A DNA stretch of 64,000 nt from Podospora pseudoanserina (lineage: Eukaryota; Ascomycota; Sordariomycetes; Sordariales; Podosporaceae). A program made the position numbers and the translations under genes. The notes beneath the pieces are model-generated. The model ran no database searches, was not told the DNA's origin, and saw only the letters and a list, made by a program, of their open reading frames with translations. Shown here piece after piece: positions 1 to 12,371 of the stretch (positions are counted from its first letter, which is position 1; each line of letters starts with the position of its first letter). Location of the stretch: NCBI RefSeq assembly GCF_035222485.1, contig NC_085923.1, positions 3,803,284 to 3,867,283 of the forward strand, written 5' to 3'.

Positions 1-34
1 CTCGGCGTGTTGGGAGCTGAGCTCTGCCGCTGAG

Positions 35-2182
35 ATGGCGTTGCCGGCTGTGTCCGTCCTGTCTAGAACCATGGCGTCGTTATCATTGCCATCAGAATCA
101 GAACCGCCAAGTCGGACCAGATTGGGGCTGGAGCATCTTCCCAACGAGCTCTTGATCCCCATCGCACAGATCCTCGTCCCAGCCCCTCCCCAGACGACCC
201 GATTCGCCCTCCGTCCCACTGGCACTTGGGAATTCCGCGATGCCGAACATCAGTGGGCACACTGGCTGGCTAGCCACCGCAACCTGCTGGCTCTCGCCCA
301 GACATCTCGACGCATGGTTGCCATCGCCAAGCCCTTGCTGTACCACACCATCATCATCCCTAACCCCAAATCCCTGGTCGTCCTATATCACCGTCTATAC
401 ACTCGACCTGAAATTCGACCTTGGGTTCGAGAGCTTAGCTGCCTTGTCAGCCTGGCTGAGGAGAACACCATTCTAGGAACATATAGAGAGTGGGCCAACA
501 TTCGCGGTGGTATGTCGGTCTCTGATCACACCACGGCACAATGCACAGTTCTGCTCACAAGTATTGCATGCACAGACACCTGGGCTATACCACCAGTCAG
601 CCATGACACTTCTATCGCTTCTGAACTGCTCAAGCGCGTTCTTCTTCACTCGGTCAACTTGCGCGACTTTCTTGTCGCATTCCCCGATCATGCCTTGACC
701 GCAACCAGCTTGACTGAGCCGCAACAAGACGAACCTGACCCACCACAGTCACATCATGATCAGTATCAACAAACCCAAGACCAGCAGCAGCAGCCGCAGC
801 AACCACGGCCGGGTGCTTTTGTTCTACCTGTTTCCATCCCTGCACGGAGGGTTCTCCATCGGTATATTCATCCAGTCGGAGGTCAGGTCGCGTGGAGATG
901 GTTTGACATTTCCTTCTTCTTTCCACTGGATCGGCTGAGGAACTTGACTTCGCTGCGCATCTACTGTAACCGCGAAGACGGAGCCAGAGACCGATCCTTG
1001 TCCCGCATACTTGCTGACTATGCCGTTACGATCTTACCCCAGCTGAGACAGCTCAAGACATTAGAACTCTGCTGCGATCAAGCGACAGTAACGTCATCCG
1101 TGGACAGCAAGACTCTTTCTTTGCCAGCCCTGCCTCAGCTCGAGACTATTCGGTTTTACGGCAGCTCCATACGGGAGCCAAACCTGGTGGCCTTTTGCCT
1201 TGCCTGCACCAATCTCCAGACGCTGGTTGTGCATTTTGAGGCTAGCTCGACAGATGAGGACCGGGAGGACTTGCCAGAAGGGAAAACGCTCAGCGAAGCC
1301 CTCAGAGAGAGGGCAGCCACCCTCAGGGCACTGGAACTGGTCGCATTCTCCGAGGGCCACTATCTTACTCGGGGCAGGGAGAGGCCGAGGAAACCCGAGA
1401 ACCACCGGCTGATGTGCATCCCCGACCTGATCCACCTCGAGAGCCTCACGTTGGACTACCGCGGGGTATTTGGAACTCTGGGCATTTTGGAGGAGGACGA
1501 TGGGGAGCGGCTGTGTCAGCTCCTGCCCGAGTCGTTACAGGATTTCACACTGGTGTGTGAGTGGGGCACGGAAAATGACTGGAAACAAAGTTATATGGCC
1601 AACCTGGACATGGTGCTGCACGGTGTGCAGTGCCTCTGCCAATCAAGAACCCGATCGCCCAACTTGGCAACCATCAGTTTGGCCATTCACTCTTGGCCAG
1701 CCGAGGGCAAGTTTCACCGCAGGTTCCGCAGGGAGGTGGAGGCTGTTAGACGGCGGTGTGCCTGGGCTGGCATTCAGTTTCGAACATTTGATTTGCTGCC
1801 TTCCTATCGAGACGAGGACGAGCCCGAATTTCAGGATGATGATGAGGAAGCCGGGCCGGCAGGGCAAGATGAAGGTCACAGTGACGAGTGGGAATCAGGA
1901 GAGGAAACAGGCCCAGGGCCATCGAGGGCAGCTGCACCAGCAACCGGAGGAGGGAGCTTACTCATCCCTCCAGATGACTACGATTATCCAGAACTCGAAG
2001 AAGAGGATGAGGCGTCCGAATACTACAATTCGGGTGATGAGGAGCCAGATCCGGAGAGGGCGGCAAGGCGACCACCCACGTTTGAGGCATTCGTGGAGGA
2101 GTTGGGCGAAGACCACGGGCACAGCTTGGACGAGCTATTCTTTGCTTACCATGAGGACCGATGGGACCAGTATCTGTTCTGA
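35..2182 (+). CDS. F-box-like protein with acidic tail
   Basis: Single-exon frame of 715 codons. Residues about 30-52 (LGLEHLPNELLIPIAQIL) resemble the first helices of a fungal F-box, the motif that binds Skp1 in SCF ubiquitin ligases. The middle has leucine-rich stretches such as LRNLTSLRIYC, LKTLELCC and LESLTLDYRG, which look like degenerate LRR-type substrate-binding repeats. There is a Gln-rich patch near residue 250, and the C-terminal 120 residues are very acidic (runs of D and E). The ATG at 35 and a second at 71 are both in good context. No in-frame stop precedes 35 within the window, so the true N-terminus could lie further upstream. The F-box call rests on the N-terminal pattern only, and the substrate is unknown. 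Confidence 0.72.
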   Translation: MALPAVSVLSRTMASLSLPSESEPPSRTRLGLEHLPNELLIPIAQILVPAPPQTTRFALRPTGTWEFRDAEHQWAHWLASHRNLLALAQTSRRMVAIAKPLLYHTIIIPNPKSLVVLYHRLYTRPEIRPWVRELSCLVSLAEENTILGTYREWANIRGGMSVSDHTTAQCTVLLTSIACTDTWAIPPVSHDTSIASELLKRVLLHSVNLRDFLVAFPDHALTATSLTEPQQDEPDPPQSHHDQYQQTQDQQQQPQQPRPGAFVLPVSIPARRVLHRYIHPVGGQVAWRWFDISFFFPLDRLRNLTSLRIYCNREDGARDRSLSRILADYAVTILPQLRQLKTLELCCDQATVTSSVDSKTLSLPALPQLETIRFYGSSIREPNLVAFCLACTNLQTLVVHFEASSTDEDREDLPEGKTLSEALRERAATLRALELVAFSEGHYLTRGRERPRKPENHRLMCIPDLIHLESLTLDYRGVFGTLGILEEDDGERLCQLLPESLQDFTLVCEWGTENDWKQSYMANLDMVLHGVQCLCQSRTRSPNLATISLAIHSWPAEGKFHRRFRREVEAVRRRCAWAGIQFRTFDLLPSYRDEDEPEFQDDDEEAGPAGQDEGHSDEWESGEETGPGPSRAAAPATGGGSLLIPPDDYDYPELEEEDEASEYYNSGDEEPDPERAARRPPTFEAFVEELGEDHGHSLDELFFAYHEDRWDQYLF

Positions 2183-2562
2183 GATTTCGTTCCGAGTCGC
2201 ATTGATACCCCGGCTGTATGCACAGAATACATAGCATGTTTACCTATTTTGCCTCGGTTCCAGCCATGTTTGGCAATGAACACGAGGTCTACAGAACTTC
2301 CATATGCAGTTGGTCATGATATTGACGTGAATGAACTTGGCTTGTTGGTGATGTTGGGAAGTCTGTTGGTTCAATTTGGGTGAGAAAGTGGGGTGTAGAA
2401 TGGTAGGTAAGGAGCCAACTGATGGATCTGGGAGCTGCTCCCACACTTGGCTCAACCAACTTACCAGGTACCGTATATTTGGCCTCGACACACCCTTTAC
2501 CTACGCACGGAGAACCTCTTCTCTACAACTATACACAGTCTCAAGTATACCAAGCTGTCACA

Positions 2563-4508
2563 ATGCCCTTGCCATCCACCTCGCCGCCACATCTACCGCC
2601 CAAAGAACATGATTACATCATCATTGGCGGAGGAACGGCCGGCTGTGTGCTTGCCTCTACACTCGCTTCGGATCGCAACGTCAGCATTCTCCTCCTCGAA
2701 AAAGGCCACGAGCGCGACAATCTCCTCTCGCGCAACCCGCTCTTCTCTCAGAACTTTGAGTTGCCTGGACTCCAATCAGTATGCCGACTTTCAGAGCCTG
2801 TGCTTGGTACTCGACAGCAGCGGGCCAAGATATGGGCTGCTGAGGCAATGGGGGGCACGAGTAGGATCAATGGATCGTTGTGGACGAGGGGCATACCTGC
2901 CGGCTACGATTTCTGGGCAAAGGAATTTGGTTTGACAGAATGGAGCTGGGGCAAGGTTGAGCCATTCTTTGAAATGATTGAAGAGAAGGTACCGCGAAGG
3001 GAGCCGAATGAGGTTCTAGAGATGGTTGCCTTCGTGGACAAGACCGCCGGGGCTGTTGGACTGCCTCTGGAGGGCAATGTCAACTCGCCGAGGGCAAAGG
3101 CACAGGCGTGTTTCAGGATGCACCAGACAGTTGATGAGAGGGGGACGAAGGCCTCACAGAACAGGATTTGGTTGGATTCGGAAACAGTGAAAAAGACACC
3201 AAATCTAATCATCGCCACGGGGTATACAGCGACAGGTTTGCAGCTCAACTCAACAGGCGCCAGGGTCGAAGGTGTATGGGTGAAAGATGCTACAGGGAAA
3301 CACCCCGGCATGAATCTGTTCAAGGTCAAAAAGGAGATCATTGTCTGCAGCGGGGTTGTTGGTACACCAGAGCTCCTGATGAAGAGGTATGAGTTCTCGC
3401 TCTGACTCTCCCGCACATGGTTATTAACTTTCCCTTTTCCAGCGGCATTGGCCCTCGAGATCAACTCACTCCTCTTGGTATTCCTGTTGTCCGAGAACTG
3501 AACCACGTTGGCCGCAACTTGACAGACCACACTTCGTTTCCTATCATGTCTGAAATACCGCAAAATCACACCATACATTCTCTCCAGAACCCTTTTGTAC
3601 TCGTCTGGCAGCTTCTGAAGTGGCTTATATGGGGCAAAGGTCTTCTGGCGGCCTCCAGCACCCCAAGAACGCTTTTTGTCCAGAGCAGCGCTATTGATGA
3701 CACGTCCATGTCGATTCTCACCCGCAACCCAGACACGGGGCAATGCACAATGGACCCCAATGACACAGCCAACATTCCCAACATTGAGATCATGGTCACT
3801 CCCGTCAACACCTTCATGGAAGCTGTCATTCCAAACAAGTCTCTTACGTCTTGGTACGCAACCCTCGTCCAGCCATTCTCGCGCGGCCAAGTCCAGCTTT
3901 CACCTTCTCCATCCGGGCGAAGTGAGGACGACCCGGTCATCAAAATCATTTACCCCATGATGACGGACGAGAGAGATTGGGCGGTCATGAGAAAAGCAAT
4001 GCGATTTGGCATGAGATTTGCGGAGGAGTTTGCCAACCAGTATCCTCACTCCGCTGTCCTGAGCTTCGCGCCAGGGATGGACCTCATGTATCTTGATTCT
4101 GTCATTGAGGCCAAAAGGGCCAAGGGGAAGACCAAAAAGGCAGAATCTTCAGCGGGGGTTCCAGATATCACTGATCCTCACACCCAAATGTCTTCTTCAT
4201 CGTCGCAGCAGGTACCTCAGGGATACAGAGGAAAGACTTGGCAAACTGTGACGGATTTAGAGATTGACGAGTATGCAAAACGAGTGTGGGCTTCTGCTCT
4301 GCATGCCACTTCGACGTGTCGCATGTCCCTTTCACCAGAGGGCGGCGTGGTGGATCAGCGGTTGAGGGTGCACGGGATTGAGAATCTGAGAATTGCGGAT
4401 GCAAGCGTCTTTCCTGCCATTCCCAGTGCGCATACCATGGCGCCTACTGTTATGGTGGGGAGAAGGCTCGGGGAGATGATTTTGGAGGAGGCCGGCCGAA
4501 GTGGGTAA
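2563..4508 (+). CDS. GMC-family FAD oxidoreductase
   Basis: Two exons, 2563-3386 and 3443-4508, with a 56-bp intron (gtatga...ccag), give 629 aa. The Rossmann FAD motif DYIIIGGGTAGCVLAS is at about residues 15-30. The first GMC signature is around EAMGGTSRINGSLWTRG. The second, GTPELLMKSGIGPRD, is restored exactly across the splice junction, which supports the intron. The C-terminus has ALHATSTCRM and IPSAHTMAPTVMVG, giving the His/His active-site pair seen in aryl-alcohol-oxidase-like members. The family oxidises alcohols or sugars with FAD; the substrate cannot be read from sequence. No signal peptide is seen, so it is probably intracellular. The ATG at 2563 (cacaATGcc) is preferred over an upstream ATG at 2422 because the family begins shortly before the FAD motif. 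Confidence 0.88.
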
Positions 4509-5081
4509 GGTTGACCTTACCACCGAGTCATTTCTGTCACGCGACTTTGCGGTACAGCTGTTCTGTTTGGAGGGTTGTATGAGTATCTATTCTGTATTCA
4601 GATATTTATTTATTCATTTATTTCTATACGAAGTCGTGAGAGGCTTGGCTGGATAAACAACCTAGTACATGTTGTGGAAAACAAACCGACTTTCCCCTAA
4701 ACCCAGCTTTTCACATGTTTAGCTTGAACATTGCGAGTGATCCAAGACAGCCGAGCCTTGGCCGTTCCCAGCTCCGTCTCCCTTTGCTGCTCAAGTCTCG
4801 AATTCACTGCGTTGACAGACAACACGCGAGCTTAGCATCTTCATAATCACTTGCTGGAAAAGCGCAGTGCGAATAGGTAGCATGAGGGAAAAGACTCGAT
4901 ATACCTGAGTGTACTTAGCAAGAAGTAGCAGGCTAGATACTTGGATGAAGAATCTAGTCTTTTATGAACCACCGTCCCTGGATATCCTCCCCAAATCAAC
5001 TGGGCTCTTTCGGTAACCTGGAGCCCATGATGATCCGGCCTTAACTTGGAATGCCTATGGACATTCCCATGTATGGACATT
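4509..5081. other. intergenic, convergent 3' ends
   Basis: This stretch separates the 3' ends of the GMC oxidoreductase and the small secreted protein. It is AT-richer than the genes, with a tattta/tcattta stretch near 4600 that probably belongs to the 3' UTR. No coding or RNA gene is recognisable. Confidence 0.5.
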
Positions 5082-5790
5082 TCAGCCCCAATAAGCCAGC
5101 GCCTGTCTTCCCAAGCTCTGCTGCCCAGCAGTATTGGCATGACACCCATCCGCCACCTCGCCTGGCTTCAGCACAAACTGCCCTGGATACTTGACATTCA
5201 ACTCGGGATCCTCTGCCGCTCGCTTGGCCAAACTGTCGGTCAGTTCAGGACCCTTGCTACCGGCCAAGAAGCAGGTGTTGCCACCTTCGTAGACGGGTTG
5301 ACCCGTGATGTAGACCTCTGCTCCAGGGGCGGCGTGCTGTCTTGCATTGGCAATGAGACGCTTAACCTCGTCGTAGGTTACCCCCTGCTGAGCAAAGATG
5401 CAAATCTGTACCCATACAGCAGTGGGCTTGCCGTGACGGGCGGCCTGTTGGTCGAAGAGACGCCACGAGTTGGAGTTGCTGTTTGTCCACGATTGGACAA
5501 CCTGAGAGGCAGGTAGATGGAAGGTCAGTCTCCAAGATCAAAAAAGGGCCAAAACAACGACATACCATGCCAGAGGTTCCGTAGGGTTCCCATAGGCGCA
5601 CCCCCCCGACAGAAACATAGCCTTGAGCTACGTTCTCGGCCATGGAACACCCTATAAAGCCCAGAGTTCGAGTGGATTGACGGGCTTGCATGGCCATGGC
5701 GTGGTCACTGAAGACGGGCGAGGCGGTGGCGGTACCACTGAGCAAAAAGGTGCTCAATGTACCAATCAATGCTGCGAGCGGAAACTGCAT
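5082..5790 (-). CDS. small secreted SGNH-hydrolase-like protein
   Basis: Two exons on the minus strand, 5790-5566 and 5501-5082, with a 64-bp phase-0 intron (gtatgt...tcag), give 214 aa. The first 23 residues (MQFPLAALIGTLSTFLLSGT...) form a signal peptide. The mature protein starts with a short Ala/Met/Gln/Arg segment, then FIGCSMAENVAQGY, which sits where SGNH esterases carry the GDS block with the catalytic Ser. Near the C-terminus DGCHANTAGQQSLG matches block V, with an Asp and His in the right spacing (DxxH). The length is typical of secreted fungal esterases of this fold. There is no canonical GDS, and the cysteines suggest disulfides. Activity on an acetylated or cutin-like ester is plausible but inferred. 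Confidence 0.62.
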
Positions 5791-7102
5791 GTTGACACAG
5801 ATGGCGGAGGAGAGCTTGTATGACTCGAATAGCGAAAGAAGGCCTGTGTGGGACGAATGGCTTGTGTGGGTTGATGGTGGGAGGAGAGCGAGCTGAAGGA
5901 GTAAGTATTGGCCTCGTATTTATAGACGGTGGTTTGGCTGTTGGTGATCTAGGCTCCTGAGTCAACAACACCTTGAGGCGTCGCTTCACCCACTTCATCT
6001 TCCATCTTGCCAGCAAGATGGCACATGCTCGGCTATACATCACCGACGCTGTCTCTTAAAGCCAAAGGTATTCAAAGTCGATGGGTGAGAATGGTTGCCG
6101 AACTCGAAGCCGACTCGCTCTACGGGTTTATTTTGGACCGAATGATACAGGTGGGAGTGTAGCTGGGTAGCACACGAGGGTATCCCCAGTTGCCTGGCCC
6201 ACACAGCAAAGCCTTGAATCCGCGTATAGAACCATACTTGTAGCTTGGAAGCCTGTGAATTCGTGCTAGAATCTGACGGTTAAGGCTCCGATGCCATGGG
6301 GCCCATGTGGCTTTTTGCTGCGGCTATTATATATACAACTGTCACTGCTTGGCGTCGTTTGGGTGCCACGTTTTCTAGATGAAGACAAAAAACGACAGCC
6401 GACGTCGAGAGCCGGGATGGGGGATGATACCGTAACCGGACAAAACACATCGCGATGCATTTTTCCGGTTGATGGAGAAGTGACAGCCCCTTTGCCCGAG
6501 ACGATGGGTTAAATTAGACAGCCTGCTCTGGCACCTTGCCTCTGTAGGCACACACATGAGGGGCAGAGAGGTCCAGTGCTGCCTCGCCTCGTCGTGATGC
6601 AAGCCGAGCCAGGTGAACCGCCATCACCACGCAAAAGCCGACCATGTCTGCCGAAAATGATGCTGATGGCTCGCGAGATTTATGTCAACATCTTGCACCT
6701 GAGAATCATTGTGCATTTTGGATATCCTCATATTAAGTATTTATTTCACGCGTTCAAGCGAGGCTTCTCCAGCAGAGCCACCTAAGTTGTTGTACAGGTG
6801 TTGTAAAAGGGTACAAAGTCCGTCCAAACTGCGCTGCTGTTGCTGTAAATGTGACAACAAAACCCAATGACACCAAACACCTTGGACAGATAAGAAGAAT
6901 CGCCAGCCATCCATGACGCAGAAAAGTTCACTCGCCAAAAACGCCCAGCATCCGCCTTGGCCCCCACGCGACCTCAATTCCTCCTCACGTCTACCTTTTA
7001 CCGCCATGCCCGTGTTCTTTGATTTCACGCTTTGGTATCGTACCCTGAAACATGCCAACAGTTGCAGGGAAAAAACAAAACAAATCACGCCCCAACCCCG
7101 CG
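5791..7102. other. intergenic region
   Basis: About 1.3 kb upstream of the secreted SGNH-like gene and downstream of the GT34 gene. Short open frames occur on both strands, but none has a recognisable motif or plausible splice partner. Promoter and 3' UTR sequence are the likely contents. Confidence 0.45.
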
Positions 7103-8374
7103 TCACCTCGCTGGGGGCTTATCCAACACCTCGGCGCCCTTGAGCACTTTGCTCCGGAGATCCTCCACATGGCCGGGTTCTTTGTAGGCGGCCTGCACGA
7201 GCAGAGGTGTGAGGGCAGCCATCACGTTGTGGCCAAACTCCCGGTTCGTCAGGCCTTTCCTCCCCCAATAGTGGCGCACGAGGTGTCCGACACAACCAGA
7301 CCCGGATACTTCGGGAATTCCGTTGGCCTCCTGACACGGCAGCATGCGGATGTATTGCGGGTGGGTTTCAATGCTGTAGCCATCCAAAAAGTCGTAGCGG
7401 ACGTGGGTGCTGAAGGCAGCTTGCTCGTGGAACAAAGTCTGGGCCCATTTGGCGCATCCCTTGTAGCGCACCTCGGAGGGGCATTCGGCCCAGTCTTTGA
7501 ACAGGCGCTGTGATTTCTCCCCGGCCTGCGCAATGATGAAGCCAGAGTTGATGTTGACCTTGTGCTTCTCCGAGTCGTCGAAGTTGGGCTCACCGGCGGG
7601 ATCTTCTGCCATGGCCACAATGACGTCCCTGTCGATCTTCCAGTAGTTGAGCATCCACTCGAGCGGCACCTCGGGGGAGGGGAACATGGCATCGTAGTCC
7701 ATCATGACGACAATGTCGTACTCCTTGAGGAGCTCCTTGGTGAAGATGACTTTGGACCAGTGGGGGGCGCGGTCGGCATACTGTGGTGCCCGGATGAACT
7801 TGTACGAGTAGCCGTGAATTTGGGCGTAGAGATAGTGGCTGAGGAAGCCTGCCGACGGACTGCCCAGCTTGTCCCAGGGTGGAACGCCTTCGCTGTAGAA
7901 AATGCTTCCCTCGCCCGCCAGGTCGCGCGTATCCACGTCGAGGATGCAGATCCTCTTCCCCATGGGCTTCGTGTGAACGAGCTCATTCTGGGGAGGCAGC
8001 AGCTTTTCGGTTCCGTCGAGGGTCACGAATCGGGGCGCCGTGATGGGCAGAATGAGCGGTTGCCAGAGCGCGCGAATGATGTCCGGGAGGCTGTCGAGGT
8101 TCGGGGGAGTATGGTTCGCCTGGCAGTCGGAATGGAATGGGCCATGGCTGTCGTCAAACACCACCTTGGGCCTGCGATTGTAGCACCCGTGATGGTTAGC
8201 AAAATGCCAGGTGTGGTGACGGGAGTTGGCATGTGGGTGGTGGACAGCTTACATGCGCGGCTTGGGCAGCGACCCAGTGTACAAGCCTGACGCGAGGATG
8301 AGGGTGATGATGAGAACGGGGATCAGAAAGATGAGGCGACGCCATGCCTGGGGCATATTTTGGAAGGCGGCCAT
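7103..8374 (-). CDS. GT34-family glycosyltransferase (GMA12/MNN10-like), type II membrane protein
   Basis: Two exons, 8374-8253 and 8171-7103, with an 81-bp intron (gtaagc...gcag), encode 396 aa. A single N-terminal membrane anchor (LIFLIPVLIITLILASGLY, about residues 14-32) follows a short cytoplasmic tail, as in Golgi type II transferases. The GT34 core carries ILDVDTRD and, at about 197-203, MMDYDAMF with the DxD metal and nucleotide-sugar site. VNINSGFIIAQ and the HEQAAF region are also conserved in the family. Known fungal relatives add alpha-galactose or alpha-mannose to N-glycans or wall mannans in the Golgi. Which sugar is used here cannot be told. The MFS gene at 9967 is transcribed divergently. 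Confidence 0.83.
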
Positions 8375-9966
8375 GGGCACGCAGCGAAAGAGCGACAACG
8401 AAGTCGCAGACACGGTCGAATTGGTGAGCTGGCTGGCTGCGCTGCGCTCAGAGCGTGGCGCCCTGTGAGATTCGGGGCAGGCCTGCTTGGTGTGTGGACG
8501 AGGTAGGGGATGGAGAATCACGCCGATCGGGTTGCTGTTGATCGCATTGGAGGGGCGGTTTGCGGTCAGGGCGGTGAGAGAGAGCACCAGCGGGGATTGG
8601 ACTGATCTGATAGGAATATGGCGACGTTGATGCTAAAAGAAAACAAGGACGAAAAGGGAAAGCAAAAGAAAAAAAAAAGGCAAAAAGAGGAATGATTTGA
8701 CAGCAGCGAGCGATCGATTGAGCGACTCGATGGGGCCTGGGGAACGTGTGTGTTGGTTGGTTGGCTACCTTCCTTTCCTTAAGGTACACGAAGGAACCCA
8801 ACTCCCCTTCCCTCAGGGCAGTGTTCACGATGCGATGCGCGACTCGGATACGACCCCGCCGTAATCATTATTTTTGCTGTGGCCAAGCCAGGGGTCCAAA
8901 CTGCCAAACGCAGTAAAAAGGGATGGCAAAACCCCCCATGTCTCCTGCCAAATCCACTTAAATCCAGACCAGCCCAGGCCACCTGCACCTCTCCCGTCAT
9001 CTCGCACTTCTTCTTCACTAGGTGCCTCGGGGCAGTTTCTGGGGCCATTGCTGCTGAGGCATAATTTTAGTTGCTATCAACGATACGGCCGAACAGGCGG
9101 GCGGAAGTCTCGGCTTGGCTCTGGCGACAAGACCCCTGTCGTCTGATGTTTGTGCCTCACAACCGACCTCACGACACAGGCCGCCTGCATCACTGGGAAA
9201 ACATGAAACAATGCCTTTGTTTGTGCCCGTCAAAGAACATGGCAAGGCACCGTTGACTCGGTCGGTTGCAGAGCTGCCTGCGTGGCCGCCCAGGGTCCAG
9301 GCTCAACGCCCTCAACGGGGTGCCCCATTGATAAGCACGATAAGGTAGCCGATGGATAAGGCTGCTGAGGCGGGCGCCACGCCCATGGCAGATCGCATCA
9401 AAGTGGAACCTGGAACTCCGACGCGACCAGCACGGGCCCTATCACTTCTTATCAATGATGGGATGAACGAGAAGGCCATCCTGATCAGTGTGACACCGCA
9501 TACTGACTGCATTCACATGATGTGTGCGACAGTGAGAGTCAGCTGTCTGTCTCTTTGTCCCCGAGCGCAGACGACAGTCCAAGGTTGACACCTGCTGGGG
9601 AAAGCGAGCTTGGAAGGCTGGTGCTGGGGCATTCGGCTCGGGATAAGGAAACCATCCCGAACTTCGGTTGGGTGTTTGACAACCAACAAAGAAGACCGAA
9701 GCACGTCAGTCATTCTGCCGCGGGAGTTGGGTGTGTAGTTGGTCAACCTCTTAAAGAAGTATGGGTAATGGCCCAGGCTTTGCCACTCCCGAGGTCATCC
9801 TTCCAGGTTGATGATTCTTGCTTTTACCATCGGTTGGATTCTTCGCGTCTTGCTTCTGGCTTTCTCTGCTCGTGGTCGTTGCTGCAACACAGGCAGTTTG
9901 TTTGTATCACTTGTGGAGCTGCATGCAGGCTGTACCTTTGGTTGATAACGTACCTCTGCAGGAAGA
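8375..9966. other. intergenic region between divergent genes
   Basis: About 1.6 kb between the GT34 start and the Dal5-like transporter start, presumably holding both promoters. A poly-A/AG-rich stretch lies near 8640-8690. The short frames on either strand have no recognisable domain. Confidence 0.45.
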
Positions 9967-11862
9967 ATGAGCGTCGGCCACCAGGATGGATCACCGTCGC
10001 CATCCTCATCTCCATGCTCTTCCAGAGCCCCGATTTCGAACTATTACCCTATAGGACATGACCTGAAGCACCCTGATGACAGATACCGCCTTGAACATGA
10101 TCGGAGCTCTTTCGAAAGTCAAGGGGTGCTTTCGCCGTTGCTTCCTGGCTCTCCACACGCCACCGTGCTTCGCAGCAACAGCATTGAGATGCAAGATTCG
10201 GGGATATCAAGTCTTGAAAACGAAAGAGAGGCGCAACGTATCAACCGAAAGATGGATTTGTACCTGCTCCCCCTCCTATCGCTGCTGTATCTGTTCAACG
10301 GCCTCGACAGGGGGAATATTGGCAATGCGCAAACCCAAGGCTTCACGCATGACATCGGTGCCCTGCCGGATGATCTCAACCTTGCAGTGTCGCTCTTTTT
10401 CGTCACCTTTGTCCTGTTCCAGATGCCCTCGGCCGCAGTGGGACAATGGCTGGGGCCGAGCACGTGGCTGCCCATCATGATGGTACCCAGTCCTCTCCAA
10501 GTTCTGTTGTTATATGTATACCGCCAAGGACTAACCACTCGATCAGCTCTGCTGGGGCCTCATAACCACGATTCAGGCATTTATCTGGGGAAAAGGTACG
10601 GGGCCAAAAGAAACACGAGAACCATGGCGCTGACATTGGCATTGATCACGTACTCAAGTGGCTCTGATAACGACTCGTCTCCTCATCGGTGTCTTTGAAG
10701 CTGGCTTTTACCCCACATGCATCGTTTATCTTGGCTCTTTCTATTCCCGGTTCGACCTGGCCACGCGGATTGGACTGTTTTATGGACAGTATGCCATTGC
10801 ATCTGCCTTCTCGGGGGCCCTGTGTACGTTCGCCCTCAACCCACTCCCCCGACACCGAAGCAGGACGGGGCTGACATGGACTGACTGCCACCAGCATATG
10901 CCATCTTTCAGGTCTCCCATGCCTGGCTCAAGCCATGGCAGCTTCTCTTCATCATCGAGGGGTTTCTCACCTGCGTGCTGGGAGCGGTAGCATGGTTGTG
11001 GCTACCGGCTGGACCTAGAGGCGCGTGGTTCCTGAGCCACAGCGAAAGGCAGTTTGTGGTGGACCGAGTCGGTGGCGTGGAACCCAATGCTGCCAAATAC
11101 TCCAGCCTTACCCGGCGGGATCTGGTCGAGACGCTGAAGGACTGGAAGCTGTGGTTTGTGCTGGTGTTCAACATCTGCGCCAGCGTGCCCGTCACGGCTT
11201 TCTCCGTCTTCCTCCCGCTGGTTGTGCAGGGTATGGGGTACGAATCGGTCGAGGCAAACTTGGTATGTGACAAGTGCAAAGGCAAGAAGCAAGAAACGAG
11301 AAGCCTAACTCCTTCTACATAGATGTCGGTGCCGCCAGCGGTGTGCGGGGCGGTCGGGCTCTACCTGTTCGCATCCAGCTCGGATCGGCACAGGGAGCGG
11401 GGATGGCACATTGTCGGAGCACTGGTGGTGGCGCTGGGGGGACTCGTCGGGGTGGTCGGATCGGTCAGCAACGCAGCCAAGTATGCGTCGCTGTGCGTGT
11501 TTCTTTTTGGCAGCTACGTGCCGCCCCCGCTCACCGTGGCCTGGCTCAGCGGCAACACACCGACGGCTGGGAAGAGGGCGCTGGTGGTGGGCGCGAATGG
11601 GCTGGGAAACCTGGCGGGCGCCATCGGGTCGCAGCTCTACCGAGCCGAGTATGCACCCGGGTACAAACTGCCGCTGGTGGTGACGTTGGGATTCGTCGGT
11701 GTTGCCCTCACCGGTTATGTAGCGTATCGTTACACACTGCGGGCGGTGAACGCGCGCAGGGCGGCCATCAGGAAATCGAAAAGCGCCGAGCAGATAGAGG
11801 CCGAGCGTGTCGACTCTGTCAGACATGCAGACCGCAAATGGGTGTTTGTATACGACCTGTAA
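9967..11862 (+). CDS. MFS transporter, Dal5/allantoate-permease-like (anion:cation symporter)
   Basis: Five exons (9967-10482, 10547-10595, 10659-10823, 10895-11262, 11323-11862) separated by 60-71 bp introns give 545 aa. All junction phases agree and the joins rebuild family motifs. MDLYLLPLLSLLYLFNGLDRGNIGNA, in part, marks TM1 and the first loop. LITTRLLIGVFEAGFYPT and WLKPWQLLFIIEG are hallmark Dal5-type segments. LTVAWLSGNTPTAGKRA leads into the last helices. About 12 membrane segments and a long charged cytoplasmic loop are present. Relatives import small organic anions such as allantoate, ureidosuccinate, nicotinate or vitamin-like carboxylates; the substrate here is unknown. A Zn2Cys6 regulator gene starts 0.5 kb downstream on the same strand and may be functionally linked. 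Confidence 0.86.
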
Positions 11863-12371
11863 GGTAACTGGAAGACCTGTACAGTCAGTACATACAACAC
11901 AGCAGGTGGTAGGTAGCAGAATTGAACACGCCCCCACCCCCCAACATCAGGCCGGGGACATGTTGGTCAGTTCCGCGGGGTGCTGCAGTGAGGTGTGACT
12001 GCGTTATCATTTATCACACTGGCAGCTCTCACCTGTTTGTGCCACTGGCCGTAAGCAGGGTCTGATTGGTCCAGGACTGGCATCGGCGCAGACTACCCCA
12101 CCCCCCTCAACCGCAAGTACCGCCCGGGTTGGGGCGTAACCCACACATCCCGCACGTCCTGATGGTCCCCAGGCCAAGAAGAGTGTCGTCTCCGCAGCCC
12201 GCCTAGGAAAAGCTCCACCCTGGGCGCCCAAGCCCCCAGGAAACACTCAAGTCCACCTCTCCTCCTCCACACTGCGGGTACGTTAACCTGGAAACTCTCT
12301 CTCCTCCATCGCAGCTCCCATCTCATCCATCGGTGATCCAGTCAGTGATCCATGGTCATTTTATAACCACC
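11863..12371. other. intergenic region
   Basis: About 0.5 kb between the transporter stop and the Zn2Cys6 gene start. It contains C-rich runs (cccccacccccc near 11930, and 12095-12110) and presumably the promoter of the regulator. No gene is seen. Confidence 0.5.

Noticed and set aside
1470-2234. 254-codon frame overlapping the first gene
   Set aside because: It is a shadow in another frame of the F-box-like coding region, and its Arg/Trp/Thr-rich composition is typical of an off-frame reading.
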